From the NCBI GenBank assembly GCA_025935445.1, contig JAICVG010000095.1:1-5754 (forward strand): a stretch of DNA of 5,754 nt, written 5' to 3'. The notes beneath the pieces are model-generated. The model was not told the origin of the DNA. It saw nothing but the letters and a program-made list of their open reading frames with translations, and made no database searches. This document shows positions 1 to 5,018 of this stretch, piece after piece. How positions within the stretch are numbered: the stretch's first letter is position 1; every line of letters begins with the position of its first letter. The translations under genes and the position numbers were made by a program. Source of the DNA: Nitrososphaera sp. GTDB taxonomy: Archaea > Thermoproteota > Nitrososphaeria > Nitrososphaerales > Nitrososphaeraceae.

Positions 1-466
1 AAAGCGGATGGGAATATCGGTAAACGCGCTTGTAGGCATTATATTGCGTAGATATGTCGAATTTACGCGCTACCTATCAAAGATAGACATGGTTGTGATA
101 AATCGTGAAGTTCTTACGTCTCTCATTGACCTACTAAGCGAAGAAGAACTTTATACGATGGGAGTAAAGCTGGGACAAACAGTGCTAGCAGACACAATCA
201 TGTTTTGGAAAAAAGAAATCACCGAAAAGGCAGTGATGGAGTACATAGAGAAGATGGTCTGCAGATATGGCCGCCTTGGCACTTATGATGAAAGGAGGAT
301 GCCCGGAGGCCAGATGGCTATAGTGGTGCGCCACAGGCTCGGTAAGAATGGCTCACGCTTTCTTGAGGGTTATCTGCATGAGGGACTAAAGCACACAGTA
401 GGAATCGATGCCATCTTCGAAATTACTGACTCGTCAGTCAAATGTGAAATTCCTGCTAGAAGGTAA
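1..466 (+). CDS. Ribbon-helix-helix-like N-terminal protein, 5'-truncated, function unknown
   Basis: The reading frame is open to the left window edge, with Lys-Arg codons before the first Met at base 8, so the gene is probably cut by the window; about 154 residues are visible. The start (KRMGISVNALVGIILRRYVE) looks like the helical half of a ribbon-helix-helix DNA-binding fold, in which a short strand, lost to the left, would precede it. The remainder is a mixed alpha/beta domain of about 130 residues ending in HRLGKNGSRFLEGYLHEGLK and a strand-rich tail. I have an impression of similar proteins in Nitrososphaera-type genomes but cannot name a family. There is no membrane segment and no metal-binding Cys cluster. 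It could be a transcription regulator with a ligand-sensing C-terminal domain, which is inference. It ends 58 bases before rpo7, so it may or may not be cotranscribed with it. The coding call is confident; the role is not. Confidence 0.75.
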   Translation, partial: KRMGISVNALVGIILRRYVEFTRYLSKIDMVVINREVLTSLIDLLSEEELYTMGVKLGQTVLADTIMFWKKEITEKAVMEYIEKMVCRYGRLGTYDERRMPGGQMAIVVRHRLGKNGSRFLEGYLHEGLKHTVGIDAIFEITDSSVKCEIPARR

Positions 467-485
467 CAAGCCTTCTACTGGACAA

Positions 486-498
486 AAAGTTCATAATG
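486..498 (+). promoter_or_regulatory. Weak candidate TATA/BRE element for rpo7
   Basis: In the 58-base gap before rpo7 an A-rich stretch (AAAAAGTT) followed by CATAAT lies about 30 bases before the rpo7 ATG. This is a workable distance for an archaeal BRE/TATA box driving a nearly leaderless transcript. The match is poor, and transcription could instead continue from the upstream gene. Confidence 0.25.
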
Positions 499-524
499 AC
501 CTCTCCATCTAGATTGCCTGGATT

Positions 525-1133
525 ATGTTTGCCATAGTGCATATGAGCGATGTTGTTAGAATTCCCCCAAATAGGCTTACCCACTCTCTGAATGATGCTG
601 CTCTCCAGATTCTCAAAGAAAAATACGAAAGTATGATCAGTCCCGAAGTTGGATATGTCATTATGATAACAGATGCCGATCCAAGTTCCATTGGCAAGCT
701 AGTCGCTGGCGACGGTGCGACGTATCACAAAGTCACTTTTAAGGCCCTTGCATTCTATCCCAAGCTCCAAGAAATAATTGAAGGCGAAGTAGTTGAAATT
801 ACTGACTTTGGGGCGTTTGTAAGGATAGGACCTACTGACGCTCTTCTTCACCTCTCTCAGATTACTGACGACTATCTTAAAAGCGATGTCAAGCAGGGAG
901 TGATTGTAGCAAATCAGACTGCCCGGTCGCTCAAGATTGGATCTAAGATTAGGGCAAGGATAACTGCAGTAAGCCTTGGAAAAGGAGCAGGGATGGGCAA
1001 AATAGGCATAACCTGCAGGCAGCCTTTTCTTGGTGCTGTAGAATGGGTTGCTGATGAGATTAAGAAGGCAAAAGCTGGCGGAGAACAACAGTCAGCCACT
1101 GCAAAGGAGAAAAAAGGGGGGGACAGGAAGTAA
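525..1133 (+). CDS. rpo7: DNA-directed RNA polymerase subunit Rpo7 (RpoE, E')
   Basis: This subunit forms the stalk of archaeal RNA polymerase with Rpo4, helping promoter melting, binding of emerging RNA and processivity; it is the homologue of eukaryotic Rpb7. The 202-residue protein begins with the family hallmark ...DVVRIPP (residues 9-15). An N-terminal RNP-like domain follows, with its conserved tip GDGATYHKVTFKALAF (62-77). An S1/OB RNA-binding domain occupies about 82-166 (EGEVVEITDFGAFVRIG, then LLHLSQI). The tail after residue 180 is Lys-rich and somewhat longer than in the usual protein of roughly 180-190 residues. The ATG at 525 puts the conserved start at the expected place. The stop overlaps the spt4 start as TAATG, and a G-rich stretch just before (near 1115-1128) can serve as a Shine-Dalgarno for spt4. 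The identification is secure. Confidence 0.97.
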   Translation: MFAIVHMSDVVRIPPNRLTHSLNDAALQILKEKYESMISPEVGYVIMITDADPSSIGKLVAGDGATYHKVTFKALAFYPKLQEIIEGEVVEITDFGAFVRIGPTDALLHLSQITDDYLKSDVKQGVIVANQTARSLKIGSKIRARITAVSLGKGAGMGKIGITCRQPFLGAVEWVADEIKKAKAGGEQQSATAKEKKGGDRK

Positions 1134-1321
1134 TGGTCAAGGAGAAAGCATGCAGAAAGTGCAAAGTGATAACTACGGGAAAAGTGTGTCCCAACTGCAA
1201 GTCAACGGACCTAAGCGTAGACTGGTCAGGTATCATACTGGTTTTTGACGCTGGAAATTCGCAAGTTGCTAAGACCCTTGACATTACCACTCCTAACAAA
1301 TACGCGCTTAAGGTCACTTAG
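1133..1321 (+). CDS. spt4: Transcription elongation factor Spt4 (RpoE'', E'')
   Basis: Spt4 is a small zinc protein that binds the NGN domain of Spt5 (NusG family); the pair clamps RNA polymerase on its template and promotes processive elongation. All four zinc-ligand cysteines are present in two knuckles, C7-x2-C10 and C19-x2-C22 (CRKC and CPNC). They are followed by the conserved LSVDWSGIILVFD segment (about 27-39), which forms the sheet that contacts Spt5, and by an Ala-Gly-Asn-Ser-containing C-terminal part. At 62 residues it has the normal archaeal length. The ATG lies inside the rpo7 stop (TAATG), so translation is probably coupled, as is common for this pair in archaea. Its TAG is followed at once by the nadC ATG. 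Confidence 0.96.
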   Translation: MVKEKACRKCKVITTGKVCPNCKSTDLSVDWSGIILVFDAGNSQVAKTLDITTPNKYALKVT

Positions 1322-2173
1322 ATGGACGATCTGCAAACATTTCTCAATATTAGAGAAATACTTGTCAAATTTTTGCAAGAAGATGTCGGTGCAGGCGATA
1401 TTACAAGCGACAATATAATTCGTGCAGACATGGAAGCCAAGGCAGAAATCGTATGCAAGTCGCGCTTTGCAATTGTATGTGGCCTTGAAGAAGCCTCCAT
1501 GCTTTTTGATATTTGTGGCTGCAAGAGCGAGATTCTTGTAAAGGATGGCTCAAAAGTGCTAAAGGGAGCGGTGGTTATGAATGTGTCAGGCTATGCCAGA
1601 GCTATCCTCAAGGCAGAAAGGACAGTGCTTAATATCATAATGAGGATGAGCGGTATAGCAACTGAGACTAGGCGCATGGTAGACCTCGCAAAAGGCGTTA
1701 CGATACTGGCGACCCGAAAGACAGCCCCAGGGCTACGTTATTTTGATAAAAAGGCAGTCGTTTTGGGTGGCGGAGCTACCCATAGAATGCGGCTAGATGA
1801 CATGGTGTTAATAAAGGATAATCATCTTGTTCTTGTCTCTGATCTTGGAAAATGTATTAGGCTTGCCAAGAAAAATGTCGGCTCATCGATAAAGGTTGAA
1901 TGCGAAGTAAGGACTAAGGAAGAAGCATTAGCAGCGGTTGCAGCCGAAGCAGATACCGTCATGTTGGACAATTTTACTCCAAAACAGGCCCAACAAACTA
2001 TAAGGCAGATAAGAAGAATGGGGCTCCGAAACAAGGTAAAAATAGAACTTTCAGGCGGCATAAATCAAAACAATATCAGACAATACTCGAGGACCAAACC
2101 TGACTTTATTTCGCTCGGCTACATTACGCACTCATCCAAGACAATTGATTTCAGTCTTGAAATTATGAAATAG
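1322..2173 (+). CDS. nadC: Nicotinate-nucleotide pyrophosphorylase (quinolinate phosphoribosyltransferase)
   Basis: NadC catalyses quinolinate + PRPP -> nicotinate mononucleotide + CO2 + PPi, the last step of the de novo branch of NAD synthesis, in the cytosol. The 283 residues match the type II phosphoribosyltransferase family in length and order. The N-terminal sandwich domain contains DVGAGDITSD (21-30). KAERTVLNII (97-106) carries the Arg that reaches the partner subunit's active site. The barrel carries ATRKTAPGLR (130-139), GGGATHRMRLDDMVLIKDNH (149-168), VECEVRT (192-198), DTVMLDNF (211-218), the phosphate loop SGGIN (244-248) and a final FISLGYITHS. By comparison with characterised QAPRTases, R132, K133, H154, R155, K165, E195 and D216 are the expected substrate and metal residues, all present. 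The start abuts the spt4 stop (TAGATG) with no clear Shine-Dalgarno, so it probably depends on coupling. The last 11 bp overlap nadA tail to tail. Confidence 0.97.
   Translation: MDDLQTFLNIREILVKFLQEDVGAGDITSDNIIRADMEAKAEIVCKSRFAIVCGLEEASMLFDICGCKSEILVKDGSKVLKGAVVMNVSGYARAILKAERTVLNIIMRMSGIATETRRMVDLAKGVTILATRKTAPGLRYFDKKAVVLGGGATHRMRLDDMVLIKDNHLVLVSDLGKCIRLAKKNVGSSIKVECEVRTKEEALAAVAAEADTVMLDNFTPKQAQQTIRQIRRMGLRNKVKIELSGGINQNNIRQYSRTKPDFISLGYITHSSKTIDFSLEIMK
1339..1359 (+). repeat. Perfect 7-bp inverted repeat inside the nadC start region
   Basis: ATTTCTC (1339-1345) and GAGAAAT (1353-1359) are perfect complements separated by the 7 bases AATATTA. The element lies over nadC codons 6-13, so as RNA it could form a hairpin just inside the ribosome footprint. 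The complementarity is seen directly; a regulatory role is inference, and an AT-rich stem this short may be chance. Confidence 0.4.
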
Positions 2174-3113
2174 CTAGCATTCGATCAATTGCAAGTCTGG
2201 CCTTCTCTGCGGTATGCTCTGGCACCTTTACTTCATAGATATCTTCTCTTAACGAATTGTAAACCTTTTCCAAAGTGATTTTTTTCATATACTTGCACGA
2301 CGCATCGGACTTGATAGGTATGAACTCCTTATCAGGGTTCTCCTTCTGCATGCGATACAAAATCCCGGTTTCAGTAGCTACTAGGAATTGCTTTGTATCA
2401 GATGCTCTTGCATGTTTCATCATGCCTTCAGTTGAAAGTATGTGAGCGTTCTTTGCCAATTCGTCCCTTGATATGTGATATAACACTGAAGAAGTACAAC
2501 TACATTCTGGATGAACTAGAAAGTCAGCGTTTTTGAAGCTTTCAAACATTTTGTTAATATCCTCTGCCTTGATACCAGCATGAACATGGCATTCACCAGG
2601 CCAAATGTACATGTTCTTTCTCTTGCTTGTCTCTGCGACGTAAGAACCCAGAAACAGGTCAGGCAGAAACAATACTTCTTTGTCTTTAGGGATGCTATTT
2701 ACCACCTTCACTGCATTTGAGGACGTGCAGCAATAGTCAGACAAGGCCTTTATTTCTGCAGTTGTGTTGACATAGCTTACGACTAATGCATCAGGGTGCT
2801 CTGCCTTCCAAGCTTGCAACTCCTGAGCGTTAATTGTGGAAGCAAGCGAACATCCAGCCTCAAGGTCTGGTATGAGGACTTTTTTATCTGGACACAGAAT
2901 CGACGCCGTCTCAGCCATAAAGTGGACTCCGCAAAATAAAATTATGTCTGATTTTGTATTGGCTGCCTTCTTTGATAATGCTAGTGAGTCACCTATAAAG
3001 TCAGCTATGTCTTGCACTTCCGGAAGCTGGTAATTGTGCGCCAGAACCAAAGCATCTCTTTGTTTCTTTAATTCAAAGACACGATGCTTGTAGTCTAGGT
3101 CTAACATTGTCAT
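2163..3113 (-). CDS. nadA: Quinolinate synthase NadA
   Basis: NadA condenses iminoaspartate with dihydroxyacetone phosphate to quinolinate, using an oxygen-sensitive [4Fe-4S] cluster whose free iron site acts as a Lewis acid. The 316-residue protein shows the three-fold pseudo-repeat of the family. The N-terminal LAHNYQLPEVQDIADFIGDS lies at about 24-43, GVHFMAETA at 62-70, and PDLEAGCSLA, with cluster Cys88, at 82-91. SYVNTTAEIKALSDYCCTSSNA is at 113-134. PGECHVH, with Cys175, is at 172-178, and VHPECS at 200-205. STEGM lies at 227-231, and the third cluster ligand is Cys273 in DASCKYMKKITLEK. His25, Tyr114, His201 and Glu203 fit the known substrate pocket. Met1 and Met3 are both possible starts; the family start cannot decide between them. 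It converges on nadC and diverges from rps30e. All key residues are intact, so the call is firm. Confidence 0.97.
   Translation of the reverse strand: MTMLDLDYKHRVFELKKQRDALVLAHNYQLPEVQDIADFIGDSLALSKKAANTKSDIILFCGVHFMAETASILCPDKKVLIPDLEAGCSLASTINAQELQAWKAEHPDALVVSYVNTTAEIKALSDYCCTSSNAVKVVNSIPKDKEVLFLPDLFLGSYVAETSKRKNMYIWPGECHVHAGIKAEDINKMFESFKNADFLVHPECSCTSSVLYHISRDELAKNAHILSTEGMMKHARASDTKQFLVATETGILYRMQKENPDKEFIPIKSDASCKYMKKITLEKVYNSLREDIYEVKVPEHTAEKARLAIDRMLAIS
2279..2285 (+). terminator. Seven-T tract that could end nadC transcripts antisense to nadA
   Basis: The first T-run on the plus strand that I noticed after the nadC stop is this 7-base tract, about 106 bases downstream and inside the antisense of nadA (it encodes Lys-Lys-Ile there). 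Archaeal RNA polymerase can terminate at U-tracts without a hairpin. The sense strand of nadA explains it just as well, so this is only a candidate. Confidence 0.2.
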
Positions 3114-3149
3114 GTCGGTTGATAAACATGAGATATTGGAGGGCGTCTA

Positions 3150-3160
3150 CATTTAAAGTA
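3150..3160 (-). promoter_or_regulatory. TATA-like box for nadA
   Basis: Read on the minus strand, the sequence ACTTTAAATG is centred about 40 bases before the nadA ATG. Transcription starting about 26 bases downstream would leave a leader of some 10-15 bases. No Shine-Dalgarno is evident between the predicted start site and the ATG, which fits a short-leader archaeal mRNA. Confidence 0.45.
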
Positions 3161-3179
3161 GTATAGTGGAGGACATCAC

Positions 3180-3214
3180 TGCCTTCAATATTGAATTTTA
3201 AGGCAATACTTGCC
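3180..3214. repeat. Nested complementary segments around the palindrome
   Basis: TGCCTT (3180-3185) is complementary to AAGGCA (3200-3205). GGCAA (3202-3206) is complementary to TTGCC (3210-3214). The two pairings share bases 3202-3205 and exclude each other. The complementarities are exact but short, in a stretch with no gene. They could be operator halves, parts of an untranslated RNA, or chance. Confidence 0.25.
3184..3195. repeat. Perfect 12-bp palindrome TTCAATATTGAA, candidate operator
   Basis: The 12 bases are identical to their own reverse complement. They sit in the nadA/rps30e divergent spacer, roughly 30-40 bases upstream of the nadA TATA-like box and about 90 upstream of the rps30e box. 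Such symmetry suits a dimeric helix-turn-helix regulator. Nine bases, CTTCAATAT (3183-3191), recur just before nadX at 3511-3519. No regulator gene is seen next to it, so the function is inferred only. Confidence 0.4.
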
Positions 3215-3278
3215 ACCATCTCCCGCAAACATAGATTCTTTCGCCATATGAGACTTTAGTGTGAGATCGTCATGCATA

Positions 3279-3291
3279 CAAATATAAATAT
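3279..3291 (+). promoter_or_regulatory. TATA box and BRE for rps30e
   Basis: CAAATATAAATA is a strong archaeal BRE/TATA-like sequence centred about 33 bases before the rps30e ATG. A transcript starting about 26 bases downstream would begin within about ten bases of the start codon. This fits the absence of a Shine-Dalgarno before this gene. Confidence 0.6.
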
Positions 3292-3318
3292 TAACAGGTA
3301 ATTACACAATCGAGATAA

Positions 3319-3501
3319 ATGCCAACACACGGATCCCTTACAAAAGCCGGGAAGGTAAGAGGTCAGACACCTAAGATTCAAGGCAAGCCGCGATTAAGGC
3401 CTATTGCCAGACTTCGCAACAAAGACAATTTTATCAAGCGATTTGAAAAGAAGAGGCTTCCAGGCCAAAAGAAACCAGAGCGCCGCGGAGGCAGAAGGTA
3501 A
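3319..3501 (+). CDS. rps30e: Small ribosomal subunit protein eS30 (S30e)
   Basis: This is a small basic protein of the archaeal/eukaryotic 30S/40S subunit, near the mRNA channel. The start [20 protein letters not shown] is the diagnostic S30e signature (Gly-Ser-Leu-x-Arg/Lys-Ala-Gly-Lys-Val-Arg-x-Gln-Thr-Pro). It is followed by [12 protein letters not shown] (23-34) and an Arg/Lys-rich end. At 60 residues it is slightly longer than typical; the extra part is the Arg/Gly tail [10 protein letters not shown], presumably rRNA-binding. It is led by a good TATA box and stands 40 bases before nadX, so readthrough into nadX is possible. Insertion of a ribosomal protein gene between nadA and nadX breaks up the NAD genes. 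Composition and motif make the call firm. Confidence 0.95.
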   Translation: MPTHGSLTKAGKVRGQTPKIQGKPRLRPIARLRNKDNFIKRFEKKRLPGQKKPERRGGRR

Positions 3502-3510
3502 AAATCCCCT

Positions 3511-3527
3511 CTTCAATATCATATATC
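3511..3527 (+). promoter_or_regulatory. AT-rich candidate promoter for nadX
   Basis: The sequence CTTCAATATCATATAT lies 15-31 bases before the nadX ATG, close enough for a leaderless transcript if AATAT acts as the TATA box. It begins with the same CTTCAATAT found in the palindrome near nadA. The gap to rps30e is only 40 bases, so nadX may instead be expressed by readthrough. Confidence 0.3.
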
Positions 3528-3541
3528 TTTAGTCATCCGCG

Positions 3542-4375
3542 ATGCCAAAGAAAAATGTTGGGCTTATTGGTTGCGGTACTATTGGAACACATCTAGCTCT
3601 AGCCATAGAATCCCGCACCATAGTTAATGCTTCGCTTGTGGGACTGTTTGATGGTGTCGATAGCAACGCAAAGAGTCTACAGTCAAAGCTGAAGAGTAGC
3701 CCCGAAGTTCATCCTGATTTTAACAGCTTCATTGATTCGCCAGCAGATATCATAATAGAGGCCGCCTCGCAGGAAGCTGTCAGAAAGTTTGGCAAGCCGA
3801 TAATTGAGGCTAGCAAAGACTTAATGATAATGAGTGTGGGTGCCCTCGCAGATGCAACCTTTTTGACGGAATTGCTTGACCTAGCTGCTGTAAGGAAAGG
3901 CCGCAGCAAGATCTATGTGCCAACTGGAGCAATAGCGGGTATAGACGCAATACGAAGCGTCAAGCACCTTCTAGATTCCATTACACTTACAACCACGAAA
4001 AGTCCAAAGGCGCTTGCTGGCGCCCCATTTTTTGCAACAAGAGAGGTGAACCTTGACATTATAACGAAGGTCACAGAAATCTATGAGGGCCCAGCTGCAG
4101 AGGCTGTCAAGTTATTCCCTGCAAATGTCAATGTTGCTGCAGTGCTAAGTCTTGCCGGCGTAGGTGCCGACAAAACCAAGGTTAGAGTGGTAGTGGATCC
4201 CCAGGCCACTACTAACCAGCACGAAATTGTGGCAAAGGGTAGATTTGGTGATATCAAAATAACTGTCAACAATGTAACAACTCCTGGAAACCCCAAGACG
4301 AGTTTTCTTGCTGTCCTTTCAGCAATAGAATGCCTTCGTTCGATATGTAATGATGCCTTAAGGGTAGGGTCATAG
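3542..4375 (+). CDS. nadX: L-aspartate dehydrogenase NadX
   Basis: NadX oxidises L-aspartate with NAD(P)+ to iminoaspartate, which NadA uses; it replaces the FAD enzyme NadB and needs no oxygen or fumarate. The 277 residues fit the family (about 250-280). The Rossmann start NVGLIGCGTIGTHLA has the GxGxxG loop at 10-15. GLFD at 34-37 is the end of the second strand. DIIIEAASQEAVRKF is at 69-83, and MSVGALAD at 97-104. VPTGAIAGIDAI (126-137) is the conserved substrate-side segment. LFPANVNVAAVLSLAG (191-206) is the strongest family signature. VVVDPQATTNQHEI (216-229) carries His227, the likely catalytic His of the family. The end contains TTPGNPKTSFLAVLSAI. The ATG at 3542 sits directly before the Rossmann strand. 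It follows rps30e by 40 bases and precedes the TRAM gene, which has its own TATA-like box. Confidence 0.95.
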   Translation: MPKKNVGLIGCGTIGTHLALAIESRTIVNASLVGLFDGVDSNAKSLQSKLKSSPEVHPDFNSFIDSPADIIIEAASQEAVRKFGKPIIEASKDLMIMSVGALADATFLTELLDLAAVRKGRSKIYVPTGAIAGIDAIRSVKHLLDSITLTTTKSPKALAGAPFFATREVNLDIITKVTEIYEGPAAEAVKLFPANVNVAAVLSLAGVGADKTKVRVVVDPQATTNQHEIVAKGRFGDIKITVNNVTTPGNPKTSFLAVLSAIECLRSICNDALRVGS

Positions 4376-4396
4376 TAGTTATTATATCCTCTTCTT

Positions 4397-4408
4397 AGTT
4401 TATATTGG
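4397..4408 (+). promoter_or_regulatory. TATA box for the TRAM gene
   Basis: AGTTTATATTGG, with the core TTTATATT centred about 30 bases before the ATG, places transcription start within a few bases of the start codon. This indicates a leaderless mRNA and a transcription unit separate from nadX. Confidence 0.55.
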
Positions 4409-4432
4409 GTTTAGACTTGAGCAATCCCAAAC

Positions 4433-4684
4433 ATGAGCTACGGAGGAAGAGATGATAGCTTCGGTCCAAAGCCTGTGGAAACAGGTAAGGAATACGACGT
4501 ACAAATTACTGAAATAAGCCGCAAAGGCGACGGGATTGCAAGAATACAAGGATTTGTTATCTTTGTAAAGGGAGGAAAGGTAGGTCAGAACGCGAAGATC
4601 CGGATTAGCCAAATCGGACCAAGGTTCGCTACGGCAGAACTCGTCGACGGCTCGACTGCTTCACCAAACGAACCAACAAGTTAA
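4433..4684 (+). CDS. Small stand-alone TRAM-domain protein, likely RNA-binding
   Basis: The 83-residue protein is almost entirely one TRAM domain (about 14-72), the small beta-barrel found at the ends of RNA-methylating and thiomethylating enzymes such as TrmA and MiaB. The signature V.ITEISRKGDGIARIQGFVIFVKGG (23-48), then KVGQNAKIRISQIGPRFATAEL (49-70), is clear. Before it is a short Gly/Arg/Asp-rich start (SYGGRDD) and after it a polar tail. Archaeal single-TRAM proteins are known as abundant RNA chaperones, some cold-responsive, with a role resembling bacterial Csp proteins; the same role here is inferred from the family. It has its own TATA box upstream and a hairpin/T-tract terminator immediately after the stop, so it is probably monocistronic, consistent with strong independent expression. 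Confidence 0.92.
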   Translation: MSYGGRDDSFGPKPVETGKEYDVQITEISRKGDGIARIQGFVIFVKGGKVGQNAKIRISQIGPRFATAELVDGSTASPNEPTS

Positions 4685-4725
4685 GTTACTGCGCTCTGAC
4701 AGACGTACGCAGTGACACTTTTTTT
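4685..4725 (+). terminator. Hairpin plus T-tract terminator after the TRAM gene
   Basis: GTTACTGCG (4685-4693) pairs with CGCAGTGAC (4708-4716) over 9 bp with a single G-T wobble and a 14-base loop. Two bases later a run of seven T (4719-4725) follows. The stem begins at the base after the TRAM stop codon. The form resembles a bacterial intrinsic terminator, whereas archaea need mainly the U-tract. It also lies at the convergent end of the minus-strand gene at 4730-4927. Confidence 0.65.
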
Positions 4726-4729
4726 CTTA

Positions 4730-4927
4730 TTATGATGATTCTTCTCCTTCAACATTAATCTTTTCTATTCTTCGAGCCTTCTTTATGCTTGCCTGTTGTA
4801 GTGTTCTAATCAGTGTATGCAAAATGCGCAATACAAGAGTTACCAGCCTGTGGATCAAAGATTCCTTTTGTTTCTGCCACATGTGCTGACGGTACCTCTT
4901 CGCCGCAACGGCAGAATATTCTGACAT
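4730..4927 (-). CDS. Small basic protein, unrecognised
   Basis: A 65-codon frame fills the gap between the TRAM and cupredoxin genes on the opposite strand. The product is basic: MSEYSAVAAKRYRQHMWQKQ, then a long helix-prone stretch LIHRLVTLVLRILHTLIRTL (about 24-43) in which Arg/His and Leu/Ile/Val alternate in amphipathic fashion, then KKARRIEKI and an acidic end EGEESS. It looks more like a surface or nucleic-acid-binding helix than a transmembrane one because of the charges spaced through it. I recognise no family. Support for a real gene is a TATA-like box at the right distance for a leaderless start, an in-frame stop just upstream so that no longer start exists, and a shared convergent terminator region. 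It could be a novel small nucleic-acid- or ribosome-associated protein, or a chance frame. Confidence 0.5.
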   Translation of the reverse strand: MSEYSAVAAKRYRQHMWQKQKESLIHRLVTLVLRILHTLIRTLQQASIKKARRIEKINVEGEESS

Positions 4928-4950
4928 GCTATATCAGCTTGTCTCTCTCC

Positions 4951-4963
4951 ATGATATAACGGT
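4951..4963 (-). promoter_or_regulatory. TATA-like box for the small minus-strand gene
   Basis: On the minus strand, CCGTTATATCAT is centred about 30 bases before the ATG at 4927, the spacing expected for a leaderless archaeal transcript. It shares the 91-bp divergent spacer with the cupredoxin gene. Confidence 0.45.
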
Positions 4964-4979
4964 TGACCTGCCCAAAGAA

Positions 4980-4993
4980 ATTTAGGTTATTTT
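4980..4993 (+). promoter_or_regulatory. Candidate TATA box for the cupredoxin gene
   Basis: ATTTAGGTTATTTT lies about 26-39 bases before the ATG at 5019; TTATTTT is the likelier core and would give a start site just before the ATG. The match to a TATA box is moderate. Confidence 0.35.
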
Positions 4994-5018
4994 GTTGAAA
5001 AGTTAACTGCAGACATCG

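Noticed and set aside
425..438. Near-palindrome ACTGAC-TC-GTCAGT
   Set aside because: It lies inside the first coding region, has only a two-base loop, and no promoter uses it; probably chance.
419..807. Thirteen-base direct repeat GAAATTACTGACT at 419-431 and 795-807
   Set aside because: Both copies are in coding sequence and encode the same Glu-Ile-Thr-Asp residues in unrelated proteins; a coincidence of shared codons.
699..1088. 129-codon open frame on the minus strand inside rpo7
   Set aside because: It is entirely antisense to a secure RNA polymerase subunit gene and its product has no recognisable family features.
1048..1317. Alternative frames on both strands across spt4 (66 and 85 codons)
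   Set aside because: They cover the four-cysteine Spt4 gene, whose zinc motif and family match are unambiguous.
1822..2061. 79-codon minus-strand frame within nadC
   Set aside because: Antisense shadow of a conserved enzyme; no promoter and no domain.
4081..4296. 71-codon minus-strand frame in nadX
   Set aside because: Low-complexity Ala/Thr/Leu product antisense to the most conserved part of NadX.
4400..4612. 70-codon minus-strand frame over the TRAM gene and its promoter
   Set aside because: Antisense to a clear TRAM domain and covering its TATA box; no family match.
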